NCBI GenBank assembly: GCA_023429995.1
Contig: JAEZCE010000080.1
Coordinates: 1 to 64,000 of the forward strand
Direction of reading: 5' to 3'
Source: Bacillota bacterium
GTDB lineage: Bacteria > Bacillota > UBA4882 > UBA8346
DNA length: 64,000 bases
The notes below the pieces were generated by a model. It was given only the letters and a program-made list of their open reading frames with translations. It was not told where the DNA came from and did not search any database. Every line of letters starts with the position of its first letter. The stretch's first letter is position 1. Of the stretch, positions 53,128 through 61,390 are shown in pieces. Made by a program: the position numbers and the translations under genes.

Positions 53128-54015
53128 ATGAATGACTTGACTATCAATTCCCGGTCGTTTTGGAAGCAGTATGGATTTGCCTATTTGTTAATTCTTCCAA
53201 CAGTCGCTTATTTGGTGTGTTTTCAGCTGTATCCTTTGTTGGAGTCTGTTAGGCTTAGTTTTACAGACTTAACATTCTTGCGCCCGGCCAGCGGTAAATA
53301 TATCGGACTAAGCAATTATATTAAATTATTAACGGATGATTCCAATTTTTGGCCGATTTTTCATCATAGTATTCTATGGGTGGGCGGATCGACGTTATTG
53401 CAATTTATCATTGGGTTACCGGCAGCCTTGATATTGAATTCCAAATTGCCCGGCCGCCCGGTTTGGCGGGGTTTATTAATGATTCCGTGGGTAACGCCGG
53501 TTGTTGTGATGGGCTTGATTTGGAAATGGATTTATGACGGTGATTATGGGCTGTTAAATTATTATTTGCATACTAAAATGGTATGGCTGGGAAATGAGCA
53601 TACCGTATGGCCTTCATTATTGTTGGCTTCCATGTGGAAAGGTTTCCCTTATGTAACGCTGATGTTTTTGGCCGGTTTACAAGGAATTCCCGATGATCTG
53701 TATGAAGCTTCTCACATTGACGGATGTAATGCCTGGAAACAATTTTCCTATATCACATTACCATTGTTAACTCCGGTGATGTTTGTCACGGGTTTGATTT
53801 CAATCATTACGACCTGGACCAAATTTGAAATGATATGGGTGTTAACTGCGGGGGGACCGGGATGTACCACCAGCATTTTGCCAACCTATATTTATACAAA
53901 GTCTTTTCAATATTTTCAATTGGGATTGGGTTCGGCGGTGGCTACAATTTCCACCTTGGTGGTGCTGGGTATTGTGTTAATTTATTTTCGGGTTTTCGAT
54001 GTTAAAGAGCGATAA
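53128..54015 (+). CDS. carbohydrate ABC transporter permease (MalF/UgpA type)
   Basis: A 295-residue membrane permease with six predicted segments (YGFAYLLILPTVAYLVCFQL being the first). The EAA loop reads IPDDLYEASHIDGCNAWKQF near 190-209, and VLTAGGPGCTTSIL follows. The frame is open from 53083, at the very edge of the MITE-like element, but ATG 53128 has GGGGTGAT in front and removes a spurious 15-residue leader. Forms the channel with the next gene's product. Confidence 0.92.
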   Translation: MNDLTINSRSFWKQYGFAYLLILPTVAYLVCFQLYPLLESVRLSFTDLTFLRPASGKYIGLSNYIKLLTDDSNFWPIFHHSILWVGGSTLLQFIIGLPAALILNSKLPGRPVWRGLLMIPWVTPVVVMGLIWKWIYDGDYGLLNYYLHTKMVWLGNEHTVWPSLLLASMWKGFPYVTLMFLAGLQGIPDDLYEASHIDGCNAWKQFSYITLPLLTPVMFVTGLISIITTWTKFEMIWVLTAGGPGCTTSILPTYIYTKSFQYFQLGLGSAVATISTLVVLGIVLIYFRVFDVKER

Positions 54016-54027
54016 GTGAGGTTAACC

Positions 54028-54873
54028 ATGATGCAGACCAAAAAAGTCGTTCCCAAAATTATTCTTTATGGTGGCTTATTTGTATTGATGAGCTTTATTC
54101 TTTTGCCCTACCTCTGGTTATTGGTAAGCACATTCAAGAATGATCAAGAAATTTTTGAATTGATTCCTCATTGGATTCCGAAGAGGATTACTTTTGGAAA
54201 TTATTTATGGGCTTTTAGCACGAATGGTACGGATATTTTTCCATTGCTTTTTAACTCTATTTTTACTTCTACAGGAACCGCCTTGTTGACCGGCTTGTTC
54301 GCGGCAACCGGCGGATATGCGCTTGCCCGGTATAAGGCCCCGGGTTTTAAAGTAATCGGCATAGCAATCCTGATGGCGCAAATGCTTCAGGGGCCTCTCA
54401 TTATGGTTCCTTGGTATAAAATGGCTGGAATGCTTGGTATATTGAATACTCGTCTGGCATTAATCCTTATTTATGGCACGGCCACGATACCCGTTGGAGT
54501 TTGGTTGATGAAAGGCTTTTTTGCCACTGTCCCCATAGAAATGGAGGAATCGGCGGCGGTCGACGGGTGCACAAAATTAGGGACTTTAGCCAAGATTGTA
54601 CTGCCGTTAACTTTACCGGGATTGGTTTCAATTGTAATTTATTCTTTTATTTTATCATGGAATGATTACCAATATGCTTTGATATTGACAAATTCCACCC
54701 AAGCCAAAACGATTCAACTGGGGATCGCGGAGATGATGGATAGTATGGGTAAACAAAACTGGGGCGGCATTATGGCCAGCAGTATTATTGTGACGATACC
54801 CATCATTTTGTTATTTGGCTTTATCCAGCGATATTTGATTGAAGGATTGACATCCGGCGCAGTTAAAGGATAA
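54028..54873 (+). CDS. carbohydrate ABC transporter permease (MalG type)
   Basis: A 281-residue permease of the CUT1 family. First membrane segment IILYGGLFVLMSFILLPYLW; EAA loop VPIEMEESAAVDGCTKLGTL near 170-189; C-terminal membrane helix IPIILLFGFIQRYLIEGLTS with the AVKG end. GTG 54016 opens the frame directly behind the MalF-type stop, but ATG 54028 follows GTGAGGTT. Again no ATPase gene is present, so a shared ATPase is needed. Confidence 0.92.
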   Translation: MMQTKKVVPKIILYGGLFVLMSFILLPYLWLLVSTFKNDQEIFELIPHWIPKRITFGNYLWAFSTNGTDIFPLLFNSIFTSTGTALLTGLFAATGGYALARYKAPGFKVIGIAILMAQMLQGPLIMVPWYKMAGMLGILNTRLALILIYGTATIPVGVWLMKGFFATVPIEMEESAAVDGCTKLGTLAKIVLPLTLPGLVSIVIYSFILSWNDYQYALILTNSTQAKTIQLGIAEMMDSMGKQNWGGIMASSIIVTIPIILLFGFIQRYLIEGLTSGAVKG

Positions 54874-54911
54874 GACAAAAAAATAAGCGTAATTATTGAA
54901 AGGGAAAAAAG

Positions 54912-55805
54912 ATGATGCATAACAAATTATCCGGTATTTATCCGGCTTTAGTTACCCCGTTTAGTAAAAATGGTCAAGTTAACCATGATTCTTTAAGAAA
55001 ACTCGTCCAATTGAATCTTAAAAAAGGGGTTCAAGGATTTTACGTCGGTGGCAGTACCGCTGAAGCGTTTTTGCTGAGTATGGACGAGCGTAAGCAAATC
55101 TTGGAAACTGTTGCCGCTGAAGCTCAGGGGAAAGCGGAAATCATATATCATATCGGATGTATTTATACCGACCATGCGATTGAGTTAGGAAAATTCGCCG
55201 AAAAAGTCGGAGTTTCCGCCATTTCATCCGTTCCTCCATTTTATTATAAGTTTTCTTTTGAGGAAATCAGGGATTTTTATTTTGATATTGTAGATAAAGT
55301 CGATCTCCCGATGATTATTTATAATTTCCCCGCATTGTCCGGCGTTACATTCAGTATGGATCATATCAAAGAATTAGCGGATAACTCTAAAATAATCGGG
55401 ATTAAGCATACTTCATATGATCTTTATCAACTGGAGCAGATAAGAGCCCTTGATGAAGAAATGACTATTTTTAATGGCCATGATGAGGTATTTATCGGTG
55501 GGTTAGCCATGGGGGCGGATGGCGCAATCGGGAGCACCTATAATTTTATGGCTGAAAAATTCCTAGCCATTGAAAAACTGTACAGGGCTAATCAGATTGA
55601 AAAGGCCCAACAAATTCAAACGGAGGCCAATCGAATTATTGATCTTCTGGTTAAAGGCGGTGTATTTCCGGGGATCAAGTATATATTAGACTTAATGGGT
55701 ATTGATTGCGGAGAGTGCCGTAAACCGTTTCATCCCTTGTCGGAAGAGATCAAAGATAAGTTACGGGAGATCACGGAAAAACACAACTATTTTACCACGG
55801 TGTAA
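54912..55805 (+). CDS. N-acetylneuraminate lyase/2-keto-3-deoxy acid aldolase family
   Basis: A 297-residue Schiff-base aldolase. Tyr137 (IIYNFPALSG) and the Schiff-base Lys165 (IIGIKHTSYD) are at the same numbers as in E. coli N-acetylneuraminate lyase, and YVGGSTAEAF plus VPPFYYKFSFEE are typical of that subgroup. It cleaves a 2-keto-3-deoxy sugar acid to pyruvate and an aldehyde. Sialic acid is one option; because the next gene is a GH88 unsaturated glucuronyl hydrolase, 2-keto-3-deoxy-gluconate-type cleavage is equally plausible. GGGAAAAAAG precedes the ATG. Confidence 0.88.
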   Translation: MMHNKLSGIYPALVTPFSKNGQVNHDSLRKLVQLNLKKGVQGFYVGGSTAEAFLLSMDERKQILETVAAEAQGKAEIIYHIGCIYTDHAIELGKFAEKVGVSAISSVPPFYYKFSFEEIRDFYFDIVDKVDLPMIIYNFPALSGVTFSMDHIKELADNSKIIGIKHTSYDLYQLEQIRALDEEMTIFNGHDEVFIGGLAMGADGAIGSTYNFMAEKFLAIEKLYRANQIEKAQQIQTEANRIIDLLVKGGVFPGIKYILDLMGIDCGECRKPFHPLSEEIKDKLREITEKHNYFTTV

Positions 55806-55865
55806 ACCCAGCAGTGGAGTAGTAGGTGGAATGGGTATTTTGGTTAAAACGGGGGATGAAAATTG

Positions 55866-56996
55866 ATGAGTGAAATATCCCGAAAAAGTCAAGAATCCAT
55901 AGCCGGCCAGATTTTGCCGGAGTTGCGGCGGAAGGTGGAGCGGATGATCCTCCAACTTGATGGCCGGTCACCCCATTTTACAACCGAAGGTATTTATGAT
56001 GATATGCCGTTAGATTGGTGGACTTCAGGATTTTGGCCGGGGATTCTCTGGGTTATGTATGGCTTGACAAAGGAAGAGCAGTACTGTAAAGCCGCTTGGG
56101 ATTGGGATCAACGCCTTGAAGAATTTTTTATCAAAGAGAATGATTTTAATCATGATGTCGGGTTTCAATTTCTTCCGACTGCAGTGATAAAGTATAAGTT
56201 AACGGGAGACCGGGATGGGAAACGTCGCGGCTGGTTGGCTGCAAGTTATTTGGCGGGCCGTTTCAATGCTGCCGGTAATTTTCTTCGGGCATGGAACCAG
56301 CAGGATGACATGGGTTTGGCGATTGTGGATACGGCAATGAACTTGTCGCTGCTTTTTTGGGCCGGGGAAGAGTTCGGCGACCCGAGGTTTGGGCATATTG
56401 CCAAAGCTACTGTGGAAACATTGATTCGACATTTTATCCGTGAGGATGGGTCGGTTCGCCATATTGTTTCATTTGATCCCAAAACAGGCGCGTTTATTGA
56501 ATCATTAGGCGGTCAGGGTTACGGCCCTGATTCCGCCTGGAGCCGCGGGCAGGCTTGGGCGCTTTACGGAATGGCCAATGCTTATCGTTACACAGGTGAG
56601 ATTAGATACTTGCGTGCGGCACAGCGGGTGGCCCATTTTTTCATCACAGCCTTACCGGGAAATAAGGTCCCGTACTGGGATTTCAGGCTTCCCTCCAATG
56701 AGGGGGAACCGTTGGATACATCGGCTGCAGCTTGTGGGGCTTCCGGTTTGTTGGAAATTGCCCATCAGTTGCCGACCGCGGAAGGACGGATATATTACGA
56801 ATGGGCTGAAGCAATTTTAGATTCATTGACGGCTAATTTTACTACTTTTGAGCATCCGGAATATGAAGGTATTTTGACTTCGGGTACTGGAAATAAGCCT
56901 AAAAATTGGGCGGTGAATGTTTCGTTGATTTATGGCGATTTTTTTTATGTAGAAGGGATTGCAAAGCTTACCGGTTTGTTGCGCCCTATTTTTTAA
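55866..56996 (+). CDS. unsaturated glucuronyl hydrolase, GH88
   Basis: A 376-residue cytoplasmic enzyme that removes the 4,5-unsaturated uronic acid from the end of oligosaccharides made by polysaccharide lyases. Family marks: LDWWTSGFWPG near 49-59, NHDVGFQF with the Asp near residue 97 and VDTAMNLSLLFWA with the catalytic Asp near 155, SAWSRGQAWALYGMANAYRY near 225-244. These two Asp residues match the known catalytic pair of Bacillus UGL. ATG 55866 follows GGGGATG; a TTG directly before is not preferred. It ends the GntR-controlled operon. Confidence 0.93.
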   Translation: MSEISRKSQESIAGQILPELRRKVERMILQLDGRSPHFTTEGIYDDMPLDWWTSGFWPGILWVMYGLTKEEQYCKAAWDWDQRLEEFFIKENDFNHDVGFQFLPTAVIKYKLTGDRDGKRRGWLAASYLAGRFNAAGNFLRAWNQQDDMGLAIVDTAMNLSLLFWAGEEFGDPRFGHIAKATVETLIRHFIREDGSVRHIVSFDPKTGAFIESLGGQGYGPDSAWSRGQAWALYGMANAYRYTGEIRYLRAAQRVAHFFITALPGNKVPYWDFRLPSNEGEPLDTSAAACGASGLLEIAHQLPTAEGRIYYEWAEAILDSLTANFTTFEHPEYEGILTSGTGNKPKNWAVNVSLIYGDFFYVEGIAKLTGLLRPIF

Positions 56997-57314
56997 ATTT
57001 GTTTTGTTGAGTATAAATTTTGTTCAGCATAAAGCGTAGGAGGCGCAGAGGGAATTGTTATGGGTGAGGACTTTTTCAAGTGAGTAGCTTTCAGCCTAAG
57101 GGCCTTATCACCCGCAGAGGCGCAGGGAAAAGGCTTACGGTTTTTGGGTATGCTTTTTGCCTTAACACATTTCACGTTCATGAGTTGATTGACAATCGCC
57201 AATCAATGACTTGCAAAGCTAATTTCGAACTCCGCGTCTCTGCGCCTTTGCGGGGGAACCATGTCTTTAAACGTATCACGTTCAAACGATGATAGTTAGA
57301 ACCAGCTGATTTAT
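56997..57314. repeat. CGCAGAGGCGCAG-box repeat region
   Basis: Boxes with CGCAGAGGCGCAG appear near 57043 and 57111-57125, and an inverted one at 57240-57254 (CTGCGCCTTTGCGGG, one mismatch to the complement). The 57111-57254 unit therefore has 15-base inverted ends. The same box begins the core of repeat R1. No gene is supported here. Confidence 0.55.
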
Positions 57315-57612
57315 TTTTATCTGATTATAAAGTTAATTCAGCAGATTATTTGGATGTAGTGATCTATCAACTATCTATTAAATTAAAATCAAAAGAATAT
57401 CTCCCGCAGAGGCGCGGAGGCGCAGAGAAATGAAGAAGCGCTTTGTGACTATATTTTCTGGCCTAAACGCATCCTATTCACGAGTTGGCAACCGATATCA
57501 CGAATTACCAAAAAACATCTTGCAAAGCGCATCTCGCACTCTGCGCGAGAATAAATAGGCGGTTTGAGTTGGAACCAAGCTGATTTATCTTTATAACCAT
57601 GTATTTTTATAA
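57315..57612 (+). repeat. long direct repeat R1, copy 2
   Basis: Same sequence as 43557-43866 without its palindrome: at 57413-57417 copy 2 reads CGCGG where copy 1 carries the 16-base palindrome. Together the copies bracket a 13.5-kb carbohydrate region in direct orientation. Confidence 0.8.
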
Positions 57613-57693
57613 CCAATTTTGTTTTTTGAAATCGCCGGATTCAGTTAAACATGCCATGAATTTCTTAATCTATATCGAGAGGGAGATGAAGTG

Positions 57694-58155
57694 ATGATGA
57701 AAGAAGTTCCAATTCAGGATTTGATGCCTGGAGTGGTGCAAGGGGTAGCGGTTCAACTGCCATCCAATCAAGCCGGATACCGTGAAAGTTTTTTCGAATG
57801 GAGGGCCTCGTCTTTAGTGGCTCAGTTTCAAAAGAAAGAGATTAGCGGGGGTGTTCTCCGTTCCTGGCATCATACGCCGGAGTTTGATGTGATCGAAACC
57901 CATATGGATGCGGAAATGTTTTATTTTATTTCAGGGGTGGCGCTGATGATTTTTATGGATGTGGAAGCGGGATGCCCTAAAGTGGATTCAGCCCAAATCG
58001 TACGGATTCAACCCGGTACTCAAATAATAATTTCTGCCGGTAAAGGGCATTTTGTTGCGGTCGCCGAGGGGGACGATCCGGTGTCCGCAATTGTGATTTC
58101 ACCCCGGATGGAGGCGCCAAGGATTGCTTTACCGGAAGGGATCGCGGGAATTTAA
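57694..58155 (+). CDS. cupin-like protein of unknown function
   Basis: A 153-residue protein with beta-rich sequence. The block SWHHTPEFDVIETHMDAEMF followed by YFISGVALMIFMD looks like a cupin motif with His, His and Glu ligands; IVRIQPGTQIIISAGKGHFV fits the second motif. It resembles ureidoglycolate-lyase-like cupins. It begins a unit of two cupin genes with the D-lyxose isomerase-like gene. ATG 57694 follows GAGAGGGAGATGAA. Function unknown, likely a sugar-related isomerase or sensor. Confidence 0.65.
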   Translation: MMKEVPIQDLMPGVVQGVAVQLPSNQAGYRESFFEWRASSLVAQFQKKEISGGVLRSWHHTPEFDVIETHMDAEMFYFISGVALMIFMDVEAGCPKVDSAQIVRIQPGTQIIISAGKGHFVAVAEGDDPVSAIVISPRMEAPRIALPEGIAGI

Positions 58156-58161
58156 ACCTCG

Positions 58162-58209
58162 ATCCGGCAAGTTTAAATGTGACTGAGTTTTTGAAATTAC
58201 TTGCCGGAT
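58162..58209. repeat. CCGGCAAG-type hairpin repeat, copy at 58.2 kb
   Basis: ATCCGGCAAGT at 58162-58172 and ACTTGCCGGAT at 58199-58209 form a perfect 11-base stem with a 26-base loop. The left flank CTCGATCCGGCAAGT matches 45247 and the right end matches 45372-45382. It separates the two cupin genes. Confidence 0.7.
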
Positions 58210-58253
58210 TCAAGTTAAAAACTACCGTTCATTCATTGAGGGAGGTTCTGAAG

Positions 58254-58799
58254 ATGGCCTTAGCGAAGAAAGAATATGAACATGCCAGGGAAATGGCGCT
58301 GGCTTTATTTGATAAAGCGGCTATTGTTTTATCGGAAAAAGAGAAATGCAATTTGGAGATTGCCGATTTCGGGCTTGCAAGTATCGCCGAGATCGGGTTG
58401 GAAGTTGTAACCTATGTAAATACCGAGCGTTGTTGCGCGAAAGAAATGGCCTTATTTCCATGGCAAATCTGTCCGGAACACCTTCATCCTCCGGTTGCCG
58501 GGGGACCGGGTAAGGAAGAAACCTTTCGGTGCCGTTATGGGGAAGTCTATCTGTATGTTGCGGGGGCTCCGGCATCGTCAATCAGAGCTAAAATCCCTCA
58601 GAATCGCGCGGAATGGTTTACCGTCTTTCATGAAATCATTCTTCAACCGGGTGAACAGTATACTTTAGCGCCAAATTCGTTGCATTGGTTTCAGGCCGGG
58701 GCAAGCGGGGCGGTGGTATCGGAGTTTTCGACCCAAAGCAGGGATGAAAGCGATATTTTTACTGATCCTCATATTCGCAGAATACCGGAGATGATTTAG
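58254..58799 (+). CDS. D-lyxose isomerase-like cupin
   Basis: A 181-residue protein similar to the D-lyxose ketol-isomerase family (DUF1498; YdaE type). The metal site is visible in ICPEHLHPPV (two His) with Glu in GKEETFRCRYGEVYLY, and the late His in LAPNSLHWFQAG. The first 60 residues are helical (EYEHAREMALALFDKAAIVL). It should convert D-lyxose to D-xylulose or a similar aldose-ketose pair, feeding a xylulokinase such as the one at 48.0 kb. ATG 58254 has GGGAGG in front; the frame upstream is spurious. Confidence 0.85.
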   Translation: MALAKKEYEHAREMALALFDKAAIVLSEKEKCNLEIADFGLASIAEIGLEVVTYVNTERCCAKEMALFPWQICPEHLHPPVAGGPGKEETFRCRYGEVYLYVAGAPASSIRAKIPQNRAEWFTVFHEIILQPGEQYTLAPNSLHWFQAGASGAVVSEFSTQSRDESDIFTDPHIRRIPEMI

Positions 58800-58889
58800 G
58801 GAGTATTGAAAAATGCGTTTCAGTGGCCTTATTCATTACCCTTATTTCGAAGTTTTTGGCGGGGGGGGGCGAGTGGGCAGGGCGGTTAC

Positions 58890-59330
58890 TTTTTTGGTTG
58901 ATTATGAATGCCGACAGGGGACGGCGCGAACAAGTTCGCGAACCCGACCTCTCCCCTTTTCTCCCCTCTCCTGAAAAAAGGCGAGGGGAAACGCGCTTTG
59001 TCAAGATGCCTATGCCGCTGAGCCCCCCGGGGATACCCCGCTATAGAGTGCTGCGCGATTGGACAGACTCCTCCATCCATGGAGTCGGCTTCTTGGGTAA
59101 TTCTGAGGGCCGGCGGCAGTGATTGATCCGTGACTCAAGGCCGCGTGTGGTCAACATCGTGTTGACCATGTTGGGGTTGAGTGATAGGGATTTTATGGTG
59201 AGGCGGAAATAAACATAAAGAGTTGTTTCTGCATGACGGGGAATTTTGGATATGAAAATAGGCAGTAAACATCCCTCGCCCATAGCCGTTTTTGGCGGGA
59301 GGGGAGAGGGCGGGTGGCTGTTTTTGGGTT
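58890..59330 (+). repeat. long modular hairpin repeat, copy 1
   Basis: Order of parts: GCGCGAAC-AA-GTTCGCG hairpin, CCTCTCCCC box and CTCCTGAAAAAAGGCGAGGGG (read as short blocks), CTATAGAG, CTCCAT-CCATGGAG, a GGTCAACA/TGTTGACC hairpin near 59150, then the CCCTCGCCCATAGCCG box near 59280. Compared with copies 3 and 4 it lacks a block of about 100 bases with three hairpins. No gene: the frames through it are composed of low-complexity Pro/Ser/Arg strings. Confidence 0.75.
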
Positions 59331-59383
59331 GATTTTGATTGCAATTTTGAGACAATCTTGTCGGTCGATGATGCTAAATGATT

Positions 59384-59850
59384 TTTATGATGTTACTTTG
59401 ATGCCGACAGGGGACGCCACCTGCTCCCCGCGCGTGCATTGGCACGCGACACCCCTCGGGCCAAAGGGTGAAACGGCTCACCCTGCGCGATGTTTACATC
59501 GCGAGGAATCCCAGCCGCCCGGGGGAACCGTTCCCCCGATACCCCTCTATATCGGCGTTTTTCCGTAAACGCCGTAGGAGTGCTGGCGCGATTTGACAGC
59601 CTCCTCCATCCATGGAGTCGGCTTCTTGGGTGATTAGGTATGCCGACGGCCGTGATTCATCCGTGACTCAAGGCCGCGTGTGGTCAACGTCGTGTTGACC
59701 ATGTCGGGGTTGGATGATAGGGATTTTGTGGCGGTTTTGAGGGGGAAAATAGACAGCATGAGTCCCTCGCCCATAGCCGTATTTTGGCGTGATGGGAGAG
59801 GGCGGGCAGCTATGAATAGGCGGAGGGGTGAGGGGAAATAGGGATCGAAG
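59384..59850 (+). repeat. long modular hairpin repeat, copy 2
   Basis: Contains CGCGTGC-ATTG-GCACGCG, AGGGTGA..TCACCCT, CGCGATGT-TT-ACATCGCG (59486-59503), GGGGGAAC-C-GTTCCCCC (59521-59537) and an extra CGGCGTTT/AAACGCCG hairpin (59553-59574) that interrupts the CTCTATA-GAG box found whole in the other copies. It lacks the CCTCTCCCC box block. It ends with the CCCATAGCCG box and AATAGGCGG. Confidence 0.75.
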
Positions 59851-60145
59851 GCGGCTATGACGGAAAATATTTTTTCCTTTGGCTCTTTTTTTAATGAGGG
59901 TTGATCCTGCCTGTAGAGGCGTTTTTATATTTCTCAGAGAGGTCCGGGGCATCTTGATTTTGTTTTGTCCTGATGGGGTTAATTTTTGACTAAATACACC
60001 TTTCGGGGCTTTTTTTGTTTTTGGTTGTGTTTTGGAATATTATTTATGTTATAATGGAAATAGTTGGTATTTTTTACAATTTGATATTGAAACGGGTAGG
60101 GAGTAAATTCATAGAAATCGTTTTGTGGAACTGGAAGTGGGAATC

Positions 60146-60646
60146 ATGGTAATCAATTGGAGCTGTGAAATCTTGGCATTCCTCAATGAGGCGGCGGAGC
60201 ATGACGAAATGGTTGAGGCGATCAAGAAGGACCTGGAGATGATACAATCCGCCCTTTTCGGCGGCGAGAAGGTGATCCTGGTCTTTGTCAGCGGAAGTCA
60301 CTTTGAGATTTATCCCCTCTTTGAAAAGGGAGAAGCGGACATCCGCGGGATTACGAGGGACTTTAATGAAATCTATCGATATAATTCTCTCAAAAATAAG
60401 ATTGCCGAAATCGAAGAAAAACTAAAAGAGGCGCTTCGAAATGATCCGGAGAGCCTGGCGAAGTTTGAAGAGTTTGTAGAGTTCAGGCGGAATTCGCCGC
60501 TGTTTCGGATGGATCTGTATAAAGACCATATGCTTCGTAAGTCCTATAAAAAGATAACCTACCGGGATGTTGAAACGTATATCCGTGGGGTGTTGGCGGG
60601 TCTTGGGATCCGGATCGAGAGCCGGTATGCGGGGCAGGTTACCTGA
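60146..60646 (+). CDS. hypothetical protein between repeat copies
   Basis: A 166-residue protein I do not recognise. No signal or membrane segment. The first half is alpha/beta (INWSCEILAFLNEAAEHDEM; KVILVFVSGSHFEIYPLFEK); the central part is a charged, coiled-coil-like helix (KNKIAEIEEKLKEALRNDPE); the end is basic. GGAAGTGGGAATC precedes ATG 60146; GTG 60125 is an alternative. A TATAAT-like ATAATGG lies near 60050. It sits between repeat copies 2 and 3 on the same strand, as the DUF3800 gene does between copies 3 and 4. Confidence 0.7.
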   Translation: MVINWSCEILAFLNEAAEHDEMVEAIKKDLEMIQSALFGGEKVILVFVSGSHFEIYPLFEKGEADIRGITRDFNEIYRYNSLKNKIAEIEEKLKEALRNDPESLAKFEEFVEFRRNSPLFRMDLYKDHMLRKSYKKITYRDVETYIRGVLAGLGIRIESRYAGQVT

Positions 60647-60675
60647 AGGGATGGGAGTTTGTGGTTGAACCCCGG

Positions 60676-61240
60676 TTTGATTTTGATTGTAAATTGGGAA
60701 TAACTTATGGCGGTGATGAGGCTAAACTAAAATAAATTTTATGTTGTTACTTTGATGCAGATAAGGGGAGGGCGCGAACAAGATTGCGAACCTGCTCCCC
60801 GCGCGTGCTTTTGGCGCACGACAACCCCTAAGGCCAAAGGGTGAAACGGCTCACCCTGCGCGATGACATCGCGAGGAATCCCCGCCGCCCGACCTCTCCC
60901 CTTTTCTCCCCTCTCCTGAAAAAAGGCGAGGGGAAACGCGTTTTGTCAAGATGCCTAGCCGCTGATCCCCCAGGGATACCCCTCTATAGAGCGCTGCGCG
61001 ATTGGAGAGACTCCTCCATCCATGGAGTCGGCTTCTTGGGTGGTTCGGTATGCCGACGGCCGTGATTCATCCGTGACTCAAGGCCGCGTGGTCAACAGTG
61101 GTCAACGTCGTGTTGACCATGTCGGGGATTTTTTCGGTATAAAAAGTAGGCAGCATGAATCCTTCGCCCATAGCCGTTTTTCGGCGTGATGGGAGAGGGC
61201 AGGCAGCTATGAATAGGCGGCTGGGTGAGGGGAAATAGGG
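60676..61240 (+). repeat. long modular hairpin repeat, copy 3
   Basis: The most complete copy: GCGCGAAC..ATTGCG hairpin (with a mismatch), GCGTGC..GCGCACG, AGGGTGA..TCACCCT, CGCGATG-A-CATCGCG (60859-60873), GGAATCCCC, CCTCTCCCC block, CTATAGAG, CTCCAT-CCATGGAG, GTCAACG..CGTGTTGAC, CCCATAGCCG and AATAGGCGG. No gene supported inside. Confidence 0.78.
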
Positions 61241-61390
61241 TTCAATGCCAATGGCTTTTCCCGGGCTGATTCCATTTTTCTTTGGACGGGGCGGCAAGAA
61301 GCCAAATGTTTAAGACGATTGATGATCGGATGGTTCCCAAAGCCCCCGTCGACCCCGAGTCAAAAGAAGCTTTTGGGATAGGAGATTAAT

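Noticed and set aside
56997..57690. CRISPR array because of repeated CGCAGAGGCGCAG boxes
   Set aside because: Boxes are irregularly spaced, partly inverted and without uniform spacers; no cas genes are near.
58823..59122. Open frames through the long repeat, for example the one with LSPFLPSPEKRRGE
   Set aside because: They are recurring translations of the repeat with no start signals, and the frames break differently in each copy.
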